Positions 6,486 to 18,788 of a stretch of 64,000 nucleotides of DNA are shown here, one piece after another. Position numbers and translations under genes: made by a program. Origin of the DNA: Bacteroidota bacterium (GTDB lineage Bacteria > Bacteroidota > Bacteroidia > Flavobacteriales > Flavobacteriaceae); contig CANFJB010000003.1 in NCBI GenBank assembly GCA_947447375.1, positions 124,001 to 188,000 on the forward strand. The letters run 5' to 3'. Each line of letters begins with the position of its first letter. Positions within the stretch are counted from its first letter, which is position 1. The notes under the pieces are model-generated. The model saw only the letters and a list, made by a program, of their open reading frames with translations, was not told the DNA's origin and did no database searches.

Positions 6486-7928
6486 TTACTCTGCAATAAG
6501 AATTTTGTATTCCCAAGGCTTGAAATTAAACTTTTGATTTTTTGAATAATTTACTTTTTCTCCTGTCATATAATCGGTGAATTTCCCTTCAAATGAAGAA
6601 GTAAATGCAGTTGCTGATTTAGATAAATTACCCAAATAAATCACTTTATAATTCCCTTTTACTCTTTCAAAAGCTAGAATTTTTTTATCGTCAGAAGTTG
6701 AAATTCTAGTATAGGTAGCTGCTTTTTTACCACCATTTAAAGCGGTATTTTCATTTTTAAGTTTGCCTAACTTTACTCTCCATTCCCATTGTTTTCCTTT
6801 AACTTTTGTAAAGGAATCTTTTTCAAAAAATTTCAAACTTTTATCCAATCCATATTCGTCACCGCTATATACTAAAGGCATTCCCGGAGTTAGATACGAT
6901 AATGCGGTCATGCTTTCTTCAGCAGCTCCAAGTCGGCTTTTCATGGTTCCATTCCAGGAGTTTTCATCATGATTATCAACAAAATTCATTAAAATATCGT
7001 TGGCTTCGTATTTTTTATTTAAATCAATTATTAAATTATCCCAATCAGTGGTTGTTTTTTTTGCTTGAGCAATATCATTCATCATGTGGTGACCGTCCCA
7101 AGAATAGCACATATCAAAAAGATTCGATTTTAGTAATTCAGGTTGCCAAGCTTCAGCAAGCATGAAAATATTTTTCTCTTTTCTTAATTTCGGAATGGTT
7201 TCTGCCCAAAAATCGGTTGGTACATTTCCAGCTACATCACAACGGAATCCATCAATATTTTCGTTTTTTATCCAATGCATCATATCGCCCGACATTGCTT
7301 CACGAAGCCCTTTGTTATCATAATTTAAATCGGCAACATCGGTCCAACCCCAACTTTCTCCTGTTTCAGGATTGATAGGATCTATGATTTCTCCTTTATC
7401 ATTGTGGGTGTAAAATTCAGGATGCTGTTTGATCCAAACATGGTCCCAACCAGTGTGGTTTGGTACCCAATCCAAGATTACATAAATTCCATTATCGTGA
7501 GCAGTTTTCACCAAATTTCTGAAATCTTCGATAGTTCCAAATTCAGGATTTACCTTCTTAAAATCGGAAACTGCGTAGTAACTTCCTAGGTATTTTGATT
7601 GTTCTTCCTTTGGCATTTCAGAAGCAAATTTGCTATTATCGCCACCGGTTGCTTTTCTTTTGGTTTGAGAAATAGGAAATATTGGCATTACCCAAAGAAT
7701 TTTAATTCCCATTTCTTTTAGTTGTGGAATGTCTTTTGTAAAAGCGTTGAAAGTCCCTTCTTCAGAATATTGTCTGATATTCACTTCATAAATAACTGCA
7801 TTTTCTTCTATTTCAGGAGTAATTGCCGCTATTTGAGAGCTAGAATTAGTTGCTGTTTTTTGTTCGGTTTCTTTTTTACAACTCATTAAAGTTGCAATTA
7901 CTAAAGCCGTTAAAAGTATCTTTTTCAT
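6486..7928 (-). CDS. GH13 alpha-amylase family lipoprotein
   Basis: Exported glycoside hydrolase of 480 residues with a lipoprotein signal (MKKILLTALVIATLMSC, Cys at 17). The GH13 barrel is complete: region I is ILDWVPNH, the nucleophile Asp is in GFRCDVAG (about residue 230), the acid Glu in MLAEAW (about 257) and the transition-state Asp in FVDNHDEN (about 319). It would hydrolyse alpha-1,4-linked glucans or maltodextrins at the periplasmic face or outer membrane. It is the last gene of the maltodextrin operon, separated from the esterase by a 136-base gap holding a repeat (7972-8013), and followed by a strong terminator. Exact linkage and chain-length preference cannot be read from sequence. 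Confidence 0.9.
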   Translation of the reverse strand: MKKILLTALVIATLMSCKKETEQKTATNSSSQIAAITPEIEENAVIYEVNIRQYSEEGTFNAFTKDIPQLKEMGIKILWVMPIFPISQTKRKATGGDNSKFASEMPKEEQSKYLGSYYAVSDFKKVNPEFGTIEDFRNLVKTAHDNGIYVILDWVPNHTGWDHVWIKQHPEFYTHNDKGEIIDPINPETGESWGWTDVADLNYDNKGLREAMSGDMMHWIKNENIDGFRCDVAGNVPTDFWAETIPKLRKEKNIFMLAEAWQPELLKSNLFDMCYSWDGHHMMNDIAQAKKTTTDWDNLIIDLNKKYEANDILMNFVDNHDENSWNGTMKSRLGAAEESMTALSYLTPGMPLVYSGDEYGLDKSLKFFEKDSFTKVKGKQWEWRVKLGKLKNENTALNGGKKAATYTRISTSDDKKILAFERVKGNYKVIYLGNLSKSATAFTSSFEGKFTDYMTGEKVNYSKNQKFNFKPWEYKILIAE

Positions 7929-7971
7929 AAGTTATCATTTTTAAGTCAATTATTGAATCGATGCTTTTTTT

Positions 7972-8013
7972 GCCACAGATTCAACGGATTTAACAGATTC
8001 CCACAGATTTTTT
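7972..8013. repeat. Short CACAGATT-type intergenic repeat
   Basis: Four imperfect direct copies of an 8-10 base unit lie in a row: CCACAGATTC, AACGGATTT, AACAGATTC and CCACAGATT, followed by a T run. Similar CCACAGATT...GGATT strings recur between genes in many Bacteroidota genomes. It sits between the esterase and the last GH13 gene of the operon. Confidence 0.5.
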
Positions 8014-8064
8014 TATTGTTTAAGAATAGTAATATTCTCGGATTTTGTATTCCGAATTTCCTTT

Positions 8065-9006
8065 TTATTTTCCAAACATAAATTCAAGAGGAATATGAAT
8101 TCTCTTTTGCCAAGAGGCCTCAGAGTGATTTTCCCCTTCAAATTTTAAGTTTCTGAAATTTTGTTGATTGTATCCTTTTGCTTTCAATGTTTCATCCACT
8201 CGATATTCATATTTCAAATAACTAGCATCTAAAGTTTCTGTTCCGTAATCAAAATATATTTTGTGGTTTTTCGGATCGGGTAAATTGGCGCTCATGTATT
8301 TAAAAAAACTTTCAGGAATTGGATTATTATCAAATTCTCTAAATCCCAACCAGTGCGTCGATAGGCAAGCGGCTTTACTGAAAACCTTCGGATATTCGCA
8401 AATGGCATACATAGAAATTAACCCTCCCATACTAGAACCCATTATTGCGGTGTGATCGGCATCGGTGAAAACCGAAAAATTAGTATCCACAAATGGCTTA
8501 ACTTCTTCAACGATAAATTTCAAATAATTATCCGAATTGATGTCTTCCAAATTGAACTGATAATTTAATTTATGCGCTTCCTCAAAAATCAGTTTTTGTT
8601 CTGCTTGATTTAGTCCTAACAACGGTTTTTTAGGGAATAAATCGGCGTGGCGAATTGACGGGATATTCCAAATTGCTACCACAATCACGTCATTAATTTT
8701 ATTTTCAGATGTTAATTTGCTCAAAACATCGTCGACCATCCATTCTTGTTTGTTCCAAGTAATCGTTGCGTCGAAGAGCATTTGTCCGTCGTGCATATAA
8801 AGAACACTGTATTTTTTTTCCTTGGAATAATTCGTTGGAACCCAAATATCAACGTTTCTTGGTTTTATATATTTGGTTGAAAAGTCTTCAATTCTATAAA
8901 TTTTGCCTTCAAATTTACTATTATCGATAAGTTCTACCATTTCATTATTGCTTTGCGCAAATGATAATAAGTTCATAAATAGAAAGCAAATTAGAAACTT
9001 GTTCAT
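8065..9006 (-). CDS. Secreted alpha/beta-hydrolase, putative esterase family
   Basis: Exported protein of 313 residues with a Sec signal peptide (MNKFLICFLFMNLLSFAQ). It belongs to the esterase D-like alpha/beta-hydrolases: VLYMHDGQMLFD near residue 70, the nucleophile elbow MGSSMGGLISMYA near residue 190, and the catalytic His probably in GENHSEASW near the C terminus. Enzymes of this type deacylate sugars or act on other esters. In this operon a role in removing acyl groups from dextrins is inferred, not shown. Only 1 base separates it from the upstream GH13 gene, so the two are translated from one message. Confidence 0.82.
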   Translation of the reverse strand: MNKFLICFLFMNLLSFAQSNNEMVELIDNSKFEGKIYRIEDFSTKYIKPRNVDIWVPTNYSKEKKYSVLYMHDGQMLFDATITWNKQEWMVDDVLSKLTSENKINDVIVVAIWNIPSIRHADLFPKKPLLGLNQAEQKLIFEEAHKLNYQFNLEDINSDNYLKFIVEEVKPFVDTNFSVFTDADHTAIMGSSMGGLISMYAICEYPKVFSKAACLSTHWLGFREFDNNPIPESFFKYMSANLPDPKNHKIYFDYGTETLDASYLKYEYRVDETLKAKGYNQQNFRNLKFEGENHSEASWQKRIHIPLEFMFGK

Positions 9007-9007
9007 C

Positions 9008-10843
9008 TTATTTTAATTCTAATATTAAGGCCGATTTTCCTTCGATTTCAATGTCATTATTAAGATAAATAGTTTTTCCTGATAACACTTCTTTTCCTGA
9101 TTTTAAATTTTGAATTGATTCTTTAAATCGGTTTGTTTTCAAAGTTTGTTTATCAGAATTGTTATTGATAATCACCATTACAGTTTCCTTTTCATTGTAT
9201 CTGAAATACACATATACATTATTATCAGGCACATAATGTGTCATTTTTCCTGAATGAATTACCTCTTTAGATTTTCTCCAAGTGAATAATTTTGATGAGA
9301 ATTCAAAGAATTTTTGTTGTTCAGCAGTTCTTCCTTCTTTAGTAAAAGCATTGTTTGCATCGCCATTCCAACCCCCAGGAAAATCTCTTCTAATGTCGGC
9401 ATCACCTTTTCCTTTATCGCCTTTCATTCCAATCTCTGAACCATAATAAAGTTGAGGAATTCCTCGAACTGTTGCGATTAATGTCATTGCCATTTGATAC
9501 TTTTTGAAATCACTTTTGTAAATTTCATTGAATCTTCCAGTATCATGATTTTCAGCAAAAACCAATAAATTATTCGGATTTGGATATAAGAAATCATTAG
9601 CAAAATTATCATATACTTGAATCATTCCTCTGTCCCAAGATTGACGGTCTTCGTTAAAAATATTTCCAATAGCATCGTGTAAAGTAAAATCCATTACACT
9701 TGGTAAATTTGAATTATAACTTTGTATAGCACCAATTTTACTGTCTTTTTGCCAATACGACATTTGCGCTTGATCGTGCATCCAAACTTCTCCTACAATA
9801 TTAAAATGAGGGTATTCATCGGTTATTGCTTTCGTCCATTTTGAAATTCCTTCTTTGTCATTATAAGAATAAGTATCGACTCTGAAACCATCTAAATCGG
9901 CATATTCAATCCACCAAATTGCATTTTGAGTTAAGTAATTTAACACCAATGGATTCGATTGATTTAAATCGGGCATTGAAGGAACGAACCATCCGTCCAT
10001 ACATTGTTTTGAATCAATTTTCGAAGCATTTTTATCAAACTGCGTCGTCATTCTATAATTAGATTGAGAATATCCAGGGAATTGGTGAATCCAATTGTAA
10101 GTTGGCAAATCATTGTACATCCAGTGTTTCCAACCCCAGTGATTGGTTACATAATCCATGATATTTTTCATACCACGTCGATGTAATTCAGCACTTAATT
10201 TCACGTATTCTTCATTGGTTCCGTAACGCGGATCAATTTTATAAACGTCAGATTGAGCATAACCATGATAAGAATAACCTTCGTCGTTGTCTTCACAAAG
10301 TGGTGTTGGCCAAACTGCCGTTGCTCCTAATTCCTTAATATAATCAAGGTTTTTAATCAATCCTTCAATGTCTCCACCATGTCTTCCGCCTGGAAGTGAA
10401 CGATTTGAAATTTCTTTCGTAGATTTTGAATTGTCATTATTTGGGTTTCCATTTGCAAAACGATCTGGCATAATTAGATAAATCACATCCGAAGAATCGT
10501 AACTTTTTCTATATTTCGAATTTTCTCCTCTTGCTTTTAAAGAATAGTTTTGAGTAAATGATTTATTACCATTTTTGAATGTAAATACAAATTCTTGAGC
10601 TGCTACATTTTTAGTATCAATGGTAACAAATAGATAATTGGGATTTTCTGTTTTTTGGATACTTTTTATAGTCAATCCATTTGAAACTGAAATTTCATTT
10701 TGGTTGATATTCTTCCCATAAAACATAATTTGAACTTCTGATAAATTCATATCGCTCCACCAAAATGGAGGTTCAACTCTGTCTATTTGACCAAAGGATA
10801 AGAAATTGATTAGTAAAGAGAAGCCTAAAATGATTTTTTTCAT
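9008..10843 (-). CDS. GH13 neopullulanase/cyclomaltodextrinase-like enzyme (SusA-like)
   Basis: Exported enzyme of 611 residues with a signal peptide ending near FLSFGQ. An N-terminal beta domain typical of cyclomaltodextrinases (about residues 20-115) is followed by the barrel, with VIYLIMPDRFANGNP near 120, IMDYVTNHWGW, nucleophile Asp in GFRVDTYS (about 318), acid Glu in IVGEVW (about 351) and Asp in FAENHDTGRF (about 433). It would cleave maltodextrins, cyclodextrins or pullulan in the periplasm to maltose-size products, parallel to SusA of the Bacteroides starch system. It lies 6 bases after the GH97 gene and 1 base before the esterase. Confidence 0.9.
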   Translation of the reverse strand: MKKIILGFSLLINFLSFGQIDRVEPPFWWSDMNLSEVQIMFYGKNINQNEISVSNGLTIKSIQKTENPNYLFVTIDTKNVAAQEFVFTFKNGNKSFTQNYSLKARGENSKYRKSYDSSDVIYLIMPDRFANGNPNNDNSKSTKEISNRSLPGGRHGGDIEGLIKNLDYIKELGATAVWPTPLCEDNDEGYSYHGYAQSDVYKIDPRYGTNEEYVKLSAELHRRGMKNIMDYVTNHWGWKHWMYNDLPTYNWIHQFPGYSQSNYRMTTQFDKNASKIDSKQCMDGWFVPSMPDLNQSNPLVLNYLTQNAIWWIEYADLDGFRVDTYSYNDKEGISKWTKAITDEYPHFNIVGEVWMHDQAQMSYWQKDSKIGAIQSYNSNLPSVMDFTLHDAIGNIFNEDRQSWDRGMIQVYDNFANDFLYPNPNNLLVFAENHDTGRFNEIYKSDFKKYQMAMTLIATVRGIPQLYYGSEIGMKGDKGKGDADIRRDFPGGWNGDANNAFTKEGRTAEQQKFFEFSSKLFTWRKSKEVIHSGKMTHYVPDNNVYVYFRYNEKETVMVIINNNSDKQTLKTNRFKESIQNLKSGKEVLSGKTIYLNNDIEIEGKSALILELK

Positions 10844-10849
10844 GATAAC

Positions 10850-15278
<4,429 letters not shown>

Positions 15279-15359
15279 TTTTTTTTATTTACAGATTGAA
15301 AAATTCAAAATTTAAGATTCTATTTTCTATATTTTTAAATTATTCAATCATTGAATCTT

Positions 15360-16016
15360 TTATTTTTTAATTAAATTTTCGATAAATTCTGTACCTATTT
15401 GAGTAGAATCTTCAAAAATATAATTGGCTTCGAATAATATTTCTTTTTCACCAATTCCAATACTGATCATCTTTGCAGAATTGGCAGCTTGAATTCCAGC
15501 TACAGAATCTTCAAAAACAATCGAATTTTCATTTTCAATTCCTAATTTTCTTGCTGCTTGCAAAAAAACCTCAGGATCAGGTTTGGCATTTGTAACATCA
15601 TTTCCATCTACAATTGCGTCGAAATAATTCAATATTCCTGTTTTTTCTAAAATAGGTCTTGCATTTTTACTTGCAGATCCTAAAGCAATTTTTTGGTTGT
15701 TGGCTTTCAAAAATTTCAAAATCGGAAGAATTCCCGGCAATAATTCCCTTTCATCCATTGTAACTAAATAAGATAAATAGGTGTCATTTTTTTGAAGCAA
15801 CCATTTGTTTTTGTCTTCTTGCGAAGCAGTCACTTTTCCTAATTCTAAAATTATATCAAGTGATCGAACTCGGCTCACGCCTTTTAAAAGTTCATTGTCA
15901 TGTAACGTAAATTCGATTCCGAGTTGGTTTGCTATTTGCTGCCAAGCAATAAAATGATATTTGGCAGTGTCAACAATTACCCCATCTAAATCGAAAATAA
16001 AAGCTTTCTTATTCAT
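15360..16016 (-). CDS. pgmB: Beta-phosphoglucomutase (HAD superfamily)
   Basis: Cytosolic HAD phosphatase-like mutase of 218 residues. The nucleophile motif is FIFDLDGVIVDTAKYHF (Asp at about 9 with the acid Asp two residues later). The cap motif LLKGVSRVRSLDIIL carries the Arg pair known from beta-PGM, the Thr/Ser motif is ALGSASKNA, and the metal motif is VFEDSVAGIQAA. It interconverts beta-glucose-1-phosphate and glucose-6-phosphate. Its natural substrate is the product of the adjacent GH65 phosphorylase. It begins 8 bases after the MFS gene ends, so it is the second gene of the operon. Confidence 0.95.
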   Translation of the reverse strand: MNKKAFIFDLDGVIVDTAKYHFIAWQQIANQLGIEFTLHDNELLKGVSRVRSLDIILELGKVTASQEDKNKWLLQKNDTYLSYLVTMDERELLPGILPILKFLKANNQKIALGSASKNARPILEKTGILNYFDAIVDGNDVTNAKPDPEVFLQAARKLGIENENSIVFEDSVAGIQAANSAKMISIGIGEKEILFEANYIFEDSTQIGTEFIENLIKK

Positions 16017-16024
16017 GCTAATCT

Positions 16025-17380
16025 TTAATCTGAAATGGCGTTTTTATCTGTAATTAAAAGGGTGCTAACTCCACCTAGAACTAAAGAGATTCCTGCCAAA
16101 GTCATTGAGTGAATAGAATCATTACCTATAAGTTTATAGAGTAAATTGATTCCTCCGAGGGCTGCAACGATTTGTGGAATTACAATAAACATGTTAAATA
16201 AGCCCATCATAGTTCCCATTTTCTTAGGATCTACGGCGCTAGACAACATGGCATAGGGCATGGATAAAATACTTCCCCACGAAATTCCTATTAATATAAA
16301 AGAATAGAGTAGGGTGTCTGGTTTAGAATAGAACATCATAATAAAACCTAGTCCTCCTAATAATAAGGAAGCGCTATGGATGTATTTTCTGTTGATTTTT
16401 CTTTCAGCAGTGTAAAATGTCAGCAATAATGCAAATGCCATCGATGACAAACCGTAAACTCCCATTGAGGAACCTACTAGATTTGCAGCATCTTGGTATT
16501 TTGCATTAGCAATATCGAAAGCTTCCGCATCTCCTTTTTTGGATAAATCATAATTTTTTTCGATAGGGGCAGGCGCTTTGTAAACATATTCTGTTAATGC
16601 CGGCGTAGCCATACTCCACATCGTAAAAAATGCAAACCAACTGAAAAACTGAATGAGTCCCAATTTTTTCATTGTAGAAGGCATTCCTTTTATACTAGTT
16701 GAAATATCCTTAAAAAAATTAGCTTGTTTTTTCTCTTTTTCAAAAACGGAAATATCTTCTGGTGGGTATTCTTTGGTAGTAAAAATGGTATAAAGGATAC
16801 TTGCAATAAATACAAATGCACCAATTGCAAATCCTAATTTCACAGACATTGGTAAAATACCTGCATCTGCTTCATTTGGAACACCAAATTGATCCAACAT
16901 CCAAGGCAAATTACTGGCAATCCAAGTTCCAATTCCGATGATTAAAGTTTGCATTACAAACCCATAAGATCTTTGAGAATTGGGAAGTTTGTCGGCAACA
17001 AGCGCTCGAAAAGGTTCCATACTGATATTTATGGAAGCGTCTAAAACCCACAATAACCCTGTAGCAATCCAAAGCGAAGGAGAATTAGGCACTAAAAACA
17101 ATGCTAAAGTGCTCAAAATTGCTCCAATTAGAAAGAACGGTTTGCGTCTTCCAAATTTGGGATGCCAAGTGTTATCAGATAAATATCCAATTATTGGTTG
17201 TACAATTAGACCTGTAAGTGGGGCTGCAATCCAAAGTAAGGGGATTGCATCTTGTTCTGCTCCTAAAGTTTGGAAAATTCGAGACATGAATCCTCCTTGG
17301 AGAGCAAAACCAAATTGTATTCCTAAGAAACCAAAACTCATGTTCCAAATTTCCCAGAAACTTAATTTACGCTTTTCCAT
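16025..17380 (-). CDS. MFS sugar transporter, probably maltose/maltodextrin importer
   Basis: Inner-membrane protein of 451 residues with about 12 helices. The N-terminal motif WNMSFGFLGIQFGFALQGG and the loop GYLSDNTWHPKFGRRKPF (the MFS A-motif D-x3-G-R-R-K) match the sucrose/maltose-type MFS carriers of the SLC45/MalY-adjacent group found in Bacteroidota maltose loci. It would bring maltose into the cytosol for the phosphorylase. It is the first gene of the minus-strand operon, with an inverted repeat (17406-17426) and a 21-bp sequence shared with the susC upstream region (17442-17462) in its leader region. Confidence 0.88.
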   Translation of the reverse strand: MEKRKLSFWEIWNMSFGFLGIQFGFALQGGFMSRIFQTLGAEQDAIPLLWIAAPLTGLIVQPIIGYLSDNTWHPKFGRRKPFFLIGAILSTLALFLVPNSPSLWIATGLLWVLDASINISMEPFRALVADKLPNSQRSYGFVMQTLIIGIGTWIASNLPWMLDQFGVPNEADAGILPMSVKLGFAIGAFVFIASILYTIFTTKEYPPEDISVFEKEKKQANFFKDISTSIKGMPSTMKKLGLIQFFSWFAFFTMWSMATPALTEYVYKAPAPIEKNYDLSKKGDAEAFDIANAKYQDAANLVGSSMGVYGLSSMAFALLLTFYTAERKINRKYIHSASLLLGGLGFIMMFYSKPDTLLYSFILIGISWGSILSMPYAMLSSAVDPKKMGTMMGLFNMFIVIPQIVAALGGINLLYKLIGNDSIHSMTLAGISLVLGGVSTLLITDKNAISD

Positions 17381-17405
17381 TATCGTTTAATAATAAAGAT
17401 TATAG

Positions 17406-17426
17406 TGATAAGCGCGTTGCTTATCA
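17406..17426. promoter_or_regulatory. Perfect inverted repeat upstream of the MFS-led operon
   Basis: TGATAAGC and GCTTATCA form a perfect 8-bp inverted repeat around GCGTT, centred about 36 bases before the MFS start codon. It may be an operator or a leader hairpin. TTATCAAA at 17421-17428 can also pair with TTTGATAA at 17463-17470. Confidence 0.45.
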
Positions 17427-17441
17427 AAACTTATTTTAAAT

Positions 17442-17462
17442 TTTCGAAGTAAAAATATAAGC
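17442..17462. promoter_or_regulatory. 21-bp shared upstream sequence, copy A
   Basis: The 21-base string beginning TTTCGAAGTAAAAATATAAG, then C, differs by one base from copy B at 18736-18756. It contains the palindrome TTCGAA. It lies 62 bases before the MFS operon start. The two copies bracket the lacI gene, so it is a candidate operator for that regulator. Confidence 0.5.
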
Positions 17463-17523
17463 TTTGATAATCTGCCGTAAATATATAATTTTTTTTAAAA
17501 CAAAAATTAATTTGAGAAATTAA

Positions 17524-18564
17524 TTATGATTTTGTCGACTCTCTTTCTACTAATTCAGTTTCAATAACTTCAGTTCGATAATGTTCTTCGATTTCGCCAT
17601 CTTCATTTTCAATTTCTTCCGCTTCTAGTCTGTCGATTAACATTTTTGCTGCTTTTGCACCCATTTTAATACCATCTTGACCCACTGTAGTAATACTTGG
17701 AGAGGAATATTTAGAAATTAATCCGTCTGTAAATCCTATTATCGATAATTCTTCCGGTATTTTTATACCTAATCTTGTTGCTACTTTTATGGCTGTTACA
17801 GCAAATAATTCATTAACCGCAAATATAGCTTGAGGAGATTTTGATTTTAACAGTTGTTCAATAGAATCCTCATAATGTTCTGTATCTTCTATTCGAATTA
17901 TTAGGCTTTCATCTACTTTTATGTCGTTATTTTTTAAGGCGTTTATGTAGCCTTCTGTTCTTAATTTTCCAACACTTACGTAGTCAACTGTGGTTATTAA
18001 AGCAATTTTTTTTAGGCCTTTATCGATGAAAAATTGAGTAGCATTAAAGGCAGCTAAATGATCATTAATAATTACTTTATCACAAAGAATATCATTGGTA
18101 ACTCGGTCAAACATTACTACTGGCATCCCTTGGTTAATTACTTCGGTAATATGGTGAAAGTCCTTTTTTTGCTGAGTTTCTTTGGATAACGACATGATAA
18201 ATCCATCGATATTTCCATTGGCCAGCATTTCCATATTAATGACTTCTTTGTCAAATGATTCGTCCGATAGACAGATGATAACATTGTATCCATTTTGATT
18301 TGCAACGTGCTCCACACCGCTAATTATGGTAGTAAAAAAGTGATGAATAATTTCTGGGATTATGATGCAAATGGTTTTCGTTTTTCGGTTTTTTAGACTT
18401 AAAGCGATATTATTTGGTTTGTAATTATAAAATTTAGCAAAAGCTTGTACTTTTTGCCTTGTATCTTCACTGATTTCCAGGCTATTGCGTAATGATTTTG
18501 AAACAGTTGAGATAGAAACATCGAGTTCTCTAGCAATTTGTTTTAAAGTAATTTTTTTCTTCAT
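17524..18564 (-). CDS. LacI-family transcriptional regulator of the maltodextrin locus
   Basis: DNA-binding repressor of 346 residues. The N-terminal helix-turn-helix is ITLKQIARELDVSISTVSKS (residues about 4-23) with the hinge FAKFYNYKPNNIALSLKNR. The rest is a periplasmic-binding-protein-like effector domain with GFTDGLISKYSSPSITTVGQ near residue 275. It lies between the two arms of the locus and is transcribed away from susC, in the same direction as the MFS-led operon. The 143-base gap to the MFS gene suggests a separate promoter for that operon. Maltose or another dextrin is the expected effector by context; this is not testable from sequence alone. Confidence 0.93.
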   Translation of the reverse strand: MKKKITLKQIARELDVSISTVSKSLRNSLEISEDTRQKVQAFAKFYNYKPNNIALSLKNRKTKTICIIIPEIIHHFFTTIISGVEHVANQNGYNVIICLSDESFDKEVINMEMLANGNIDGFIMSLSKETQQKKDFHHITEVINQGMPVVMFDRVTNDILCDKVIINDHLAAFNATQFFIDKGLKKIALITTVDYVSVGKLRTEGYINALKNNDIKVDESLIIRIEDTEHYEDSIEQLLKSKSPQAIFAVNELFAVTAIKVATRLGIKIPEELSIIGFTDGLISKYSSPSITTVGQDGIKMGAKAAKMLIDRLEAEEIENEDGEIEEHYRTEVIETELVERESTKS

Positions 18565-18735
18565 GCGAAAATGATAAATTAATATTTGATAATTAAGTAC
18601 GTATTTTTTTTAATTATGTGTAAAATTAGGATTAAAATGACAAATAATCAATAAACTTTTCAACACTATCACGTTTTCGTAACCCTAATTTTAAGTTTTT
18701 GTTTTGAAGTTGTTAAATAATATATAAATTTAATC

Positions 18736-18756
18736 TTTCGAAGTATAAATATAAGC
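18736..18756. promoter_or_regulatory. 21-bp shared upstream sequence, copy B
   Basis: The string TTTCGAAGTATAAATATAAG, then C, matches copy A (17442-17462) at 20 of 21 positions on the same strand. It ends 33 bases before the susC ATG, where a core promoter or operator should lie. The preceding TTTAATCTTTCG is only a weak match to TAnnTTTG. Confidence 0.5.
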
Positions 18757-18788
18757 AAAAAAACCAATTTTTAACTTAAACAAAATTT

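Noticed and set aside
16980..17390. Plus-strand 136-residue frame over the MFS gene start
   Set aside because: It runs antisense to the conserved N-terminal half of the transporter; no promoter box or homology is seen.
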